In this document: piece by piece, positions 1-4,704 of the stretch
Layout: each line of letters begins with the position of its first letter
How positions within the stretch are numbered: the first letter of the stretch is position 1
Origin: Deltaproteobacteria bacterium
GTDB lineage: Bacteria > Desulfobacterota > Dissulfuribacteria > Dissulfuribacterales > QOAL01
Reading direction: 5' to 3'
DNA: 5,192 bases
NCBI GenBank assembly: GCA_015486425.1
Contig: WFRQ01000539.1
Coordinates: forward strand, 1-5,192
Notes under the pieces: generated by a model
Told to the model about the DNA's origin: nothing
The model's database searches: none
Seen by the model: the letters and a program-made list of their open reading frames with translations, nothing else
Program-made: the position numbers and the translations under genes

Positions 1-2
1 AA

Positions 3-1763
3 TTTCATATCCTTGAGTTCCTTTTCATCAAGTTCCGCAAGTGGGCCTGAAAGCGAGGGTTTTATCTTTATCCATGGCCATGGTTTCAGCCATGACAGAG
101 CAAAATCAGATTCCTTCTGGAGTTTTTTCCTGAAACGGCCTGAAACTGCGCCTGCAAATGCCATTTCTTCAGCAGGAACGGCTATTTTTGTAGTGCCTAT
201 AGTCATTACTGCCACAGAGTCCCATGGACATTTATCCCCGGATGGAGACGGTGCAGCTTTGGAAGAGGATTCAGGTTTCGCTTCATGCACCGGCTCGTTT
301 TGTGTTTCTGGAATATCTGCAGAGCCGCTTTGAATGGCTGCGGCAAGGTTCTTCTTCTGCTTTTCCAGTGCTGCACGTATTCCCTTCTGGAATGCGTGCA
401 GTTTTTCCATGCCCTGGGTCCTGGACAGGAGTTTTTCCACAGGAATTATTCTGGCACTCAGGGATTCAAGTTCCTTTATATGCTGTTGAATGGTATTTTT
501 AAGGAATTCATTATGTTCCTGAAGTGTTCCGCTGATTTCATTCGCCTGCGGCTCTGCTGTCATGGAAGTGGAAGGAGTGGCTTCAGAAGAGCCCTGAGGG
601 GGAACTGGCGGTATAAAGGCAGATTCCTGTTCAGCATTCTCAGGTACTTCCGGTGGTTCACGCCCGGTATCAGAAACTGTTTCATCAGCTTTAACAGATA
701 CCTCTTCTTCTGGAATTTCAGCCTGTTCCACAGGCTTCTCTGATGTTTCCTCTGGTTCCGCTTCTGCTTCTGCTTCTTCAAGAGCCTCTATCTCAAATTC
801 TTCAGCCGCTGGTTCTTCTTCTGTTTCTACTTCAAGCGAGAGGCTGTCCTCTGCTTCTGCTGCGGGTTCCTTCTGTTCTTCCTGCTTTTCAGGTGCCGTG
901 GCCTCGTCTTCAGCCCCGGCCTCTTGCTCCGTGACTGACTCTGGCGTCTGAGCTTCCTGCAGACTTTCATCCTCTTCCTGGGATTCAGGCTCAAGTTCAA
1001 TATCTGCTTCCAGCCCGATTTCGTCTGCAGTCTGTTCAGAAACCGGTGTGCCTTCCACCTTTGCCAGTTTTTCAAGTTCCTGCACAGCACCTCTGACAGC
1101 ATCTGTGTTTTCATGGCCTGAAATACTGTTCTGCAGGGCATCAGCGGCCTTCTTAAGCGCAGTAGGGACTGCAGGCATCTGGTCAGGCTCCTGTGCCATT
1201 TGTCCAAGCAGGGTGATCATGAGGCCGATCAGCTCCATGATGACAGGATCCTGATGGTCACTGTATTCCTGTTTCAGAGTCTCTGCCTGGGTCAGTGCCT
1301 CAGAGATGGTTTCATCCTTGATCTCCCACTCTAATGACATGATGGTCTCGGAGAATTTATATAGAATACCCTCTTCAGCCTGAAGGTCAGCGTCTGAAAC
1401 CTCTGCCCCTTTTTCATCCTCTTCAGATGGGGCTTCTGCTTCGAAATCCACGTCTAACTCCAGCTCAAGGTCAAGGAAACCCCCTCCCTCTTCAGTAGGT
1501 GCTTCCGCTGTCTGTGCCTGGTCTAATGCCGTTTCCTCCTGTTCCGAGGCAGCAGTCGGAGCTGGTTCAATATCCCCGGTGGAAGATTCAGCCTTGTCAG
1601 CGGGTTGTGTTTCTGCAGTCTGTGCCCCCACTGCCCTGTCCTTTATCTCGTTTGTAAGGGGATCAATTTCAATCTCCTTAACAGGTGTGAAAAGGTCATC
1701 AATGGTGGCTTCTATGTCTTCTGTAAAGTTTCCGGAAGTATCCGCCTGATTCTGCTGGCTCAT
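3..1763 (-). CDS. Large acidic, low-complexity protein downstream of mglBA (3' end cut off by window edge)
   Basis: The frame is open from ATG at 1763 to the left edge, 587 codons without a stop, so the C-terminus is missing. I do not recognise a named family. Visible parts: an N-terminus with a TIDDLFTP segment (about residues 20-27); an acidic linker; a predicted helical domain at about 128-235 containing SLEWEI (W146) and many regularly spaced Leu/Ile; a long Glu/Ala/Pro-rich linker (about 237-400, including EAEAEAEPEE); a probable coiled coil at about 408-478; and a basic C-terminal part from CPWDS (512) with VAVMTIGTTKIAVPAEE and WLKPWPW. The VAVMTIG..KIAVPAEE stretch resembles the first strands of CheW-like domains, but this is only a suggestion. 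There is no signal peptide or membrane segment, so it is probably cytoplasmic. Start choice rests on AAGGAG 7 nt upstream. It follows mglA by 120 nt on the same strand; a role as scaffold or effector of MglA is inference. Certainty that it is a gene is high, function unknown. Confidence 0.88.
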   Translation of the reverse strand, partial: MSQQNQADTSGNFTEDIEATIDDLFTPVKEIEIDPLTNEIKDRAVGAQTAETQPADKAESSTGDIEPAPTAASEQEETALDQAQTAEAPTEEGGGFLDLELELDVDFEAEAPSEEDEKGAEVSDADLQAEEGILYKFSETIMSLEWEIKDETISEALTQAETLKQEYSDHQDPVIMELIGLMITLLGQMAQEPDQMPAVPTALKKAADALQNSISGHENTDAVRGAVQELEKLAKVEGTPVSEQTADEIGLEADIELEPESQEEDESLQEAQTPESVTEQEAGAEDEATAPEKQEEQKEPAAEAEDSLSLEVETEEEPAAEEFEIEALEEAEAEAEPEETSEKPVEQAEIPEEEVSVKADETVSDTGREPPEVPENAEQESAFIPPVPPQGSSEATPSTSMTAEPQANEISGTLQEHNEFLKNTIQQHIKELESLSARIIPVEKLLSRTQGMEKLHAFQKGIRAALEKQKKNLAAAIQSGSADIPETQNEPVHEAKPESSSKAAPSPSGDKCPWDSVAVMTIGTTKIAVPAEEMAFAGAVSGRFRKKLQKESDFALSWLKPWPWIKIKPSLSGPLAELDEKELKDMK

Positions 1764-1770
1764 TCCATAT

Positions 1771-1776
1771 CTCCTT
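1771..1776 (-). promoter_or_regulatory. Strong ribosome binding site of the acidic-protein gene
   Basis: Read on the minus strand this is AAGGAG, 7 nt before the ATG at 1763. It is the best Shine-Dalgarno in the window and fixes the start of the long acidic gene, which otherwise has no recognisable homologue to guide the choice. Confidence 0.85.
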
Positions 1777-1783
1777 AAATAAA

Positions 1784-1794
1784 TTGACAGTCAA
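1784..1794. repeat. 11-bp palindrome TTGACAGTCAA before the acidic-protein gene
   Basis: TTGAC-A-GTCAA is a perfect dyad 7 bp upstream of the ribosome binding site. A further half-copy, CAGTCAA, sits at 1854-1860. In the 120-nt gap between mglA and the acidic gene I see no intrinsic terminator for the minus strand (no hairpin followed by a T-run) and no convincing -35/-10 pair: a TTGACT and a TATAAC occur but only 13 nt apart. The palindrome could be an operator or chance. Confidence 0.25.
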
Positions 1795-1883
1795 AATGCA
1801 CCGGCCTCTGTCTGATACCTGTCATGTATCGCCTGGTTATATTGAAACTGCGGCAGTCAACAGAAGTCAGATGCTGTCCCGCA

Positions 1884-2507
1884 TCACTTCTGTTTTTTGC
1901 TCACCAGGTTCTTTTCCGCCACATAGCGTACGGTACGTTTACTGATCTCCTTAAGGGTTTCAAATACACCTGCTCCCTTTGTGGCTGCAGCCTCAAATGT
2001 CAGGGTGTCGAGGCGGCTTTTTATATCCCTGTCCAGTTCCTCTAAATCCAGGGTGGGAATGGGAGTGCTCACAAGGTCCCGTTTGTTGTACTGTATGATT
2101 ATGGGGATTTCCTCAGGATCAATATTCTGCTCAAGGAGGTTGGCCTTCATGTCCTCCAGGCTTTCAATATTTTTTGCCTGGCGTACACGAAGGGAATCTG
2201 CCACAAAGACAAGACCGTCAACGCCTTTCAGAACAAGCTTGCGGGTAGCGGCGTAAATCGCCTGGCCGGGAACTGTATAGAGCTGAATCTTGATCTCGAA
2301 GCCATTGACCTTTCCCAGGTTAAGCGGCAGCAGATCAAAGAACAGCGTTCTGTCTCCCTTTGTCTCAATTGTAAGCATCTTGCCCCGGGCATTAGCATTC
2401 ATGGCGTTATAGATGTAGAGCAGATTGGTGGTCTTGCCACATCTGCCTGGCCCGTAATAGACAATCTTGCAGTGAACTTCCTTTTTGCTTAAATCTATAA
2501 GTGCCAT
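1884..2507 (-). CDS. mglA: MglA-type small Ras-like GTPase
   Basis: 207 residues. MglA is a cytoplasmic Ras-like GTPase that sets cell polarity; in Myxococcus xanthus it controls gliding and type IV pili at the leading pole. All G motifs are visible: P-loop GPGRCGKT (19-26), switch I with R53-T54 in GDRTLFFD, switch II TVPGQ (78-82), NKRD (141-144) and a G5-like EAAATKGAGVF near 172-182. Numbering matches M. xanthus MglA as I recall it, so G21, R53 (intrinsic arginine finger), T78 and Q82 are all present and the enzyme should be able to hydrolyse GTP. It is slightly longer than the M. xanthus protein (about 195 residues), with a basic C-terminal tail ending SKKQK. Start: ATG 3 nt after the mglB stop, with AAGGG about 10 nt upstream, so the two are very likely translated from one mRNA. 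MglB next door supports MglA over other small GTPases such as gliding-independent Arf-like paralogues. Confidence 0.95.
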   Translation of the reverse strand: MALIDLSKKEVHCKIVYYGPGRCGKTTNLLYIYNAMNANARGKMLTIETKGDRTLFFDLLPLNLGKVNGFEIKIQLYTVPGQAIYAATRKLVLKGVDGLVFVADSLRVRQAKNIESLEDMKANLLEQNIDPEEIPIIIQYNKRDLVSTPIPTLDLEELDRDIKSRLDTLTFEAAATKGAGVFETLKEISKRTVRYVAEKNLVSKKQK

Positions 2508-2510
2508 TAA

Positions 2511-2915
2511 TCAATCGCCCTTGAGATTAAATGTCTTTTCTATTGCTTCCGCCACCTGTGCCACCCTGAGTCTCACTACGCCAAGGGAGACGTCGTCACC
2601 AAATATGGTGATGAGAATCATGTCAGTGCCTATCCTGGCAAAGTGGATGCTGTCATTCTTTCCCTTGTGAAACAGGAGTGAAAAGTCATCCTCACCGATA
2701 AGTTTTGCCATCTGGGAGGTGGCGCCGAAATTTGCCGCAGCAAGCGCTGCCAGAGAAGTTGTGTCAATATTTCCCTTTCGTTCTCCGCAGCTTGCCACCA
2801 CGTTTCCTGCATCATCTATCAGGATGGCCTTGCGCACGCCTGCTTTGATGAGCGCGTTGTCTATTTCTGTCTTTGCCTGTTCCAGAAGAGGTCCGGTTAA
2901 AACTAAATCCGCCAT
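2511..2915 (-). CDS. mglB: MglB-like Roadblock/LC7 protein, likely GAP of MglA
   Basis: 134 residues from the chosen ATG (MADLVLTGPL). It is a Roadblock/LC7-fold protein: AILIDDAGNVVAS, then SLAALAAANFGATSQMAKLIGE, FSLLFHKG, IHFARIG and a SLGVVRLRV end are the usual Roadblock pattern. In M. xanthus MglB is a dimer that stimulates MglA GTP hydrolysis and marks the lagging pole; the same role is inferred here from adjacency (stop codon 3 nt before mglA). The frame continues upstream to a GTG at 2996, giving 161 residues with a polar extension (VVNVSNIFTTKRDGQ). I prefer 2915 because the Roadblock domain begins soon after it and a weak GGA lies 7 nt upstream, while the GTG has only AGG almost touching it. 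M. xanthus MglB is longer (about 159), so the long form is not excluded. No clear sigma-70 promoter seen. Confidence 0.9.
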   Translation of the reverse strand: MADLVLTGPLLEQAKTEIDNALIKAGVRKAILIDDAGNVVASCGERKGNIDTTSLAALAAANFGATSQMAKLIGEDDFSLLFHKGKNDSIHFARIGTDMILITIFGDDVSLGVVRLRVAQVAEAIEKTFNLKGD

Positions 2916-3013
2916 TGTGTTGTCCGTATCCTGGTTCTCTGTGAATAATTTCTGTCCATCTCTCTTGGTGGTGAAGATATTCGAGACATTCACCACACCT
3001 GTAATGGCCCGGT

Positions 3014-3041
3014 TGCTGTGCCATGCTTAACTGTGGCAGCA
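3014..3041. other. Imperfect hairpin upstream of mglB
   Basis: TGC-(TG)-TGCCA (3014-3023) pairs with TGGCA-GCA (3034-3041) across a 10-nt loop, an 8-bp stem with a 2-nt bulge. A competing stem CATGC/GCATG (3022-3026 with 3039-3043) uses the same bases. It would be in the mglB leader if transcription starts further upstream. No T-run follows on either strand, so it is not an intrinsic terminator. Function unknown. Confidence 0.25.
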
Positions 3042-3137
3042 TGCAGGTTTCCGGTCCACATACCTCACCATAAAATATGTGCGTTCCACTATCCTAAACC
3101 GCTTATCGGAACGGGATGGAAAAAAATTAAGCTATTA

Positions 3138-3150
3138 AGGGACTGTCCCT
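3138..3150. repeat. 13-bp palindrome AGGGACTGTCCCT
   Basis: A perfect dyad with one central base, which can form a 5-bp stem with a 3-nt loop. Only one copy occurs in this window. Its style is like short dispersed intergenic palindromes (REP-like), but a regulator-binding site between divergent promoters fits equally well. Confidence 0.35.
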
Positions 3151-3202
3151 GAGGAAAGTACTCTTCCCTGATATGAACGTAACAATTCAGCGTTTCGTTT
3201 AA

Positions 3203-3219
3203 TGGCACGTGAATGGCAT
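3203..3219 (+). promoter_or_regulatory. Sigma-54-type promoter candidate for the HDOD gene
   Basis: TGGCACGTGAATGGCAT matches the sigma-54 consensus TGGCACG-N4-TTGCA at all but one of the fixed positions (TGGC for TTGC), and keeps the invariant GG and GC exactly 10 nt apart. Transcription would begin near 3229 and give a leader of about 250 nt before HDOD. The site also contains a direct repeat AATGGCA (3201-3207 and 3212-3218) at 11-bp period, so an operator is the alternative reading. No enhancer-binding protein gene is in the window. Confidence 0.45.
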
Positions 3220-3327
3220 TAGTTCGCTCGGCCCATGCAGTGCACCTCCCATGTCATGAAAGGTACAGGCAAAAGAGCAGTGGATTTTCACGGTAAATTT
3301 TCAAGGGATTTCTTCAAAGGGTCGATA

Positions 3328-3444
3328 ATGAAAAAAGCAGCACATAGATTGAGCAACAGCCGTAAATTGCGGCATATCCGCATAAAGCTGTGTGCTTCTC
3401 AACGTATCAAAATCTTGATGGAGCGGGTCAGACTGAACGGCTGA
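3328..3444 (+). CDS. Doubtful small basic ORF (38 residues) upstream of HDOD
   Basis: ATG at 3328 is preceded by AAAGGG with a 6-nt spacer, a good Shine-Dalgarno, and the frame ends with TGA 34 nt before the HDOD start. The peptide starts MKKAAHRLSNSRKLRH and is strongly basic, with almost no acidic residues. The frame is open further upstream to ATG 3235 (69 residues) but that start has no ribosome site. No family recognised. It could be a leader peptide coupled to HDOD translation, or simply chance coding in the leader. Confidence 0.22.
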   Translation: MKKAAHRLSNSRKLRHIRIKLCASQRIKILMERVRLNG

Positions 3445-3464
3445 AATCAAAACAACAAAACAGC

Positions 3465-3469
3465 AAGGG
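3465..3469 (+). promoter_or_regulatory. Ribosome binding site of the HDOD gene
   Basis: AAGGG lies 9 nt before the ATG at 3479. It supports that start; the next residues (IAKRIEQIEDLPSMPHTLQKIL) are already the start of the HDOD fold. Confidence 0.6.
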
Positions 3470-3478
3470 TAAAAATTA

Positions 3479-4324
3479 ATGAGCGTTAATATTGCCAAAC
3501 GCATTGAACAGATAGAAGACCTTCCCTCAATGCCCCATACACTCCAGAAAATTCTGGAAAACCTTGACAGCCTGTCATCAAGCGCCCAGAGCCTGGAACT
3601 TCTCATACGGGACGATCCGGTTCTTTCAGCCAATATCCTCCGCATAGCAAATTCGCCCTATTACGGTGTGAGCGGAGAGGTCAGCAGCCTTGCCAGGGCA
3701 GTGGTGGTTATGGGGTTTGACGAGGTGAAAAATCTTGTTATCGGCCTTTCCCTTACCGGCACATTTGCGGGAGACCTCGGGGTAGAACTCTTTACTGCAA
3801 AACAGCTCTGGCTCCATTCAATAGGGGTAGCCAGGGCCTGTCAACTGATGGCCGAAGAGATTCCGGAACTTGATTCTGATGAACTGTTTACCGCAGGGCT
3901 CATGCATGACATAGGAAAATTTCTGTTGTGCCTGTATTTCAAGGATGAGTTCAGCGAGGTCATTGCCCTTCATGCGGAAAAGGGTATCCCGCTTTCCCAG
4001 GCAGAAGAGGAGTACGGACTTACTCATGCCGAGGCAGGGGCGTTTCTTGCCCAGAAATGGGCAATGAGCGACATGCTGGTAAACGTGGTGAGATACCATC
4101 ACCATCCTGTAAGCGCAGGCCCTCATGCACAGGCTGCTGCAGTTGTTTTCCTGGCTGACCAGATATGTCACAAGATACAGCTTGGCGGAGACATGGGATG
4201 TACTCCTGAGAAGGTCAAGGTTCCCAGGAATATCGGCATAGCCCCTGAAAAGATAAAGAGTGTGGCCCAGGATCTCAGGGATAACAGGCAGGCAGTGGAA
4301 GAAGGTTGGGGAAGTGGCATGTGA
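3479..4324 (+). CDS. HDOD-domain signalling protein with intact HD metal motif
   Basis: 281 residues, essentially a single HDOD (HD-related output) domain. The N-terminal LPSMPHTLQKIL (15-26), DDPVLSANILRIANSPYYG (45-63) and ARAVVVMGFDEVKNLV (72-87) are typical of the family. HDOD proteins are cytoplasmic outputs linked to chemotaxis, motility and second-messenger signalling; their biochemical activity is usually unknown. Unusually complete HD-type residues are visible: H113, H143-D144 in GLMHDIGK, H183, H207-H208 in RYHHHP, and D227 in FLADQIC. This would allow metal binding, though the GYP signature of c-di-GMP phosphodiesterases is absent. About 50 residues after the domain are charged and of unknown role. 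The gene is divergent from mglBA and upstream of cheB on the same strand. Its TGA stop (4322-4324) lies in the direct repeat flanking the foldback element. Confidence 0.92.
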   Translation: MSVNIAKRIEQIEDLPSMPHTLQKILENLDSLSSSAQSLELLIRDDPVLSANILRIANSPYYGVSGEVSSLARAVVVMGFDEVKNLVIGLSLTGTFAGDLGVELFTAKQLWLHSIGVARACQLMAEEIPELDSDELFTAGLMHDIGKFLLCLYFKDEFSEVIALHAEKGIPLSQAEEEYGLTHAEAGAFLAQKWAMSDMLVNVVRYHHHPVSAGPHAQAAAVVFLADQICHKIQLGGDMGCTPEKVKVPRNIGIAPEKIKSVAQDLRDNRQAVEEGWGSGM

Positions 4325-4328
4325 TGTA
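4321..4328. repeat. Left flanking direct repeat of the foldback element (GTGATGTA)
   Basis: GTGATGTA abuts the left terminal inverted repeat and matches GTGACGTA at 4513-4520 in 7 of 8 positions. This is best read as a target-site duplication with one later substitution. It contains the HDOD stop codon; the right copy also contains TGA, so the original stop was unchanged by insertion. Confidence 0.65.
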
Positions 4329-4348
4329 GGGAGCATTCCCTGTTTGTC
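4329..4348 (+). repeat. Left terminal inverted repeat of the foldback element
   Basis: Perfect 20-bp partner of 4493-4512. Its first 12 bases, GGGAGCATTCCC, are themselves a small dyad (GGGA and TCCC). Confidence 0.85.
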
Positions 4349-4378
4349 CCAATATCATAACGTGCTGCGGCTATGTAA

Positions 4379-4460
4379 CTTTTTGAGACTGGTTCTGAAA
4401 CTGTCATGAGGTGTCACGAACGTTATATACAGGTTTTCTCGCAGAACAAGTCTCAAAAAG
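4379..4460. repeat. Nested inner inverted repeat of the foldback element
   Basis: CTTTTTGAGACTGGTTCTG at 4379-4397 pairs with 4442-4460 with a single G/A mismatch (4391 with 4448). The enclosed 44 nt include AACGTT (4419-4424) and a further short stem. Confidence 0.8.
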
Positions 4461-4492
4461 CCACACAGCCTCCACAATAATAGAAAAGGCGA

Positions 4493-4512
4493 GACAAACA
4501 GGGAATGCTCCC
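4493..4512 (-). repeat. Right terminal inverted repeat of the foldback element
   Basis: Exact reverse complement of 4329-4348. The complementarity stops at the outer boundary on both sides, where the direct repeats begin, which is what defines the element ends. Confidence 0.85.
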
Positions 4513-4520
4513 GTGACGTA
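4513..4520. repeat. Right flanking direct repeat of the foldback element (GTGACGTA)
   Basis: Differs from the left copy (GTGATGTA, 4321-4328) by one C/T transition. It begins at the first base after the right terminal inverted repeat. Confidence 0.65.
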
Positions 4521-4583
4521 GAGTCGGTACTGTGACATCCTGCGTTAAACTGTTTTTGTGTTTGCGACATTGTATGACACAGG

Positions 4584-4631
4584 GGAAGCAGGAGCTTCCA
4601 GTTAATAGTTCCCGAACTGGAGTTTGGGAAC
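4584..4631. repeat. Two tandem palindromes with a GGAG-type centre
   Basis: First palindrome 4584-4599: GGAAGC-AGGA-GCTTCC, 6-bp stem. Second palindrome 4608-4631: GTTCCC (4608-4613) pairs with GGGAAC (4626-4631), continued by one G-T pair and AACT/AGTT, an 11-bp stem with a 2-nt loop. Both have the same design, a purine-rich GGAG centre inside stems of AAGC or AACT type, which looks like a dispersed intergenic palindrome family (REP-like). No T-run follows. Confidence 0.5.
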
Positions 4632-4654
4632 CAGCAAATTAAATCTTCTTTTAC

Positions 4655-4682
4655 TTTGAGTCTTGAGCTTTCAGCTTTGAGC
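4655..4682 (+). repeat. Degenerate 7-bp tandem repeat, four units of TTTGAGC
   Basis: The units are TTTGAGT, CTTGAGC, TTTCAGC and TTTGAGC, each at most two bases from the consensus. The array ends 22 bp before the cheB start codon. Short tandem heptamers can change copy number by slippage. Confidence 0.5.
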
Positions 4683-4689
4683 TGTTTTT
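4672..4689 (+). terminator. Weak intrinsic-terminator-like hairpin just before cheB
   Basis: CAGCT-TTG-AGCTG is followed directly by TTTTT. The stem is only 5 bp and overlaps the heptamer repeat. Its end is just 15 nt before the cheB ATG, so a promoter cannot fit between; if real it would act as an attenuator of read-through from upstream, but it may be a by-product of the repeats. Confidence 0.3.
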
Positions 4690-4704
4690 GGATAAATATT
4701 GGAT

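Larger units (their letters stand above)
2916..3478. other. Divergent intergenic region between mglB and HDOD genes
   Basis: About 560 bp with no convincing large gene. It must carry the promoters of both divergent units. Contents I can point to: an N-terminal extension of the mglB frame (2916-2996), a hairpin at 3014-3041, an inverted repeat CGTTCC/GGAACG (3082-3087 and 3108-3113), the palindrome at 3138-3150, a sigma-54-like promoter at 3203-3219, a small basic ORF at 3328-3444, and a short hairpin TGCGG-CATAT-CCGCA (3368-3382). No tRNA or riboswitch class that I recognise is present. Confidence 0.6.
4329..4512. mobile_element. 184-bp MITE-like foldback element
   Basis: The ends are a perfect 20-bp inverted repeat, GGGAGCATTCCCTGTTTGTC (4329-4348) and its complement (4493-4512). 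Inside lies a second inverted repeat, 4379-4397 with 4442-4460, matching at 18 of 19 positions, and a further short stem AAACTGT/ACAGGTTT (4398-4404 with 4429-4436). The arms between the two repeats also pair loosely, so almost the whole element folds into one long hairpin. It is flanked by near-identical 8-bp direct repeats. It has no credible ORF, so it would need a transposase in trans. Small size, terminal repeats and target duplication are the hallmarks of MITEs; an 8-bp duplication occurs in several IS families and I cannot assign one. The alternative is a fixed structured RNA at the 3' end of the HDOD transcript. Confidence 0.75.
4521..4704. other. Repeat-rich leader of cheB without a gene
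   Basis: No credible ORF or clear promoter. It holds a loose stem CTGTGACAT/ATGACACAG (4530-4538 with 4574-4582, one mismatch), two neighbouring palindromes (4584-4631), a degenerate heptamer repeat (4655-4682) and a small hairpin with a T-run (4672-4689). Together with the foldback element this makes 380 bp between HDOD and cheB, so co-transcription of the two is uncertain. Confidence 0.55.

Noticed and set aside
13..934. Plus-strand ORFs of 63-152 residues opposite the acidic gene
   Set aside because: They are antisense shadows of the Glu/Ala/Pro-rich frame (Ser/Phe/Leu-rich translations) without ribosome sites.
827..1207. Minus-strand 126-residue ORF (MDKWHRSLTRCLQ...)
   Set aside because: It lies in another frame of the same strand inside the long acidic gene, is Arg-rich nonsense typical of a shifted Glu/Ala-rich frame, and has no ribosome site.
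1835..1862. Sigma-70 promoter for the acidic gene (TTGACT...TATAAC on the minus strand)
   Set aside because: The hexamers are only 13 nt apart, too close for a usual -35/-10 pair.
2915..2996. Longer MglB starting at GTG 2996
   Set aside because: Possible, but the ribosome site is poor and the extension is polar and outside the Roadblock domain; kept only as an alternative.
3229..3478. c-di-GMP riboswitch in the HDOD leader
   Set aside because: None of the conserved GEMM core segments that I know are visible.
3301..3645. Minus-strand 114-residue ORF over the start of HDOD
   Set aside because: Its first part is antisense to conserved HDOD codons and the remainder covers the leader; no family pattern.
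4321..4704. CRISPR array
   Set aside because: The repeats are inverted pairs or 7-bp tandem units; there are no regularly spaced direct repeats with unique spacers and no cas genes.
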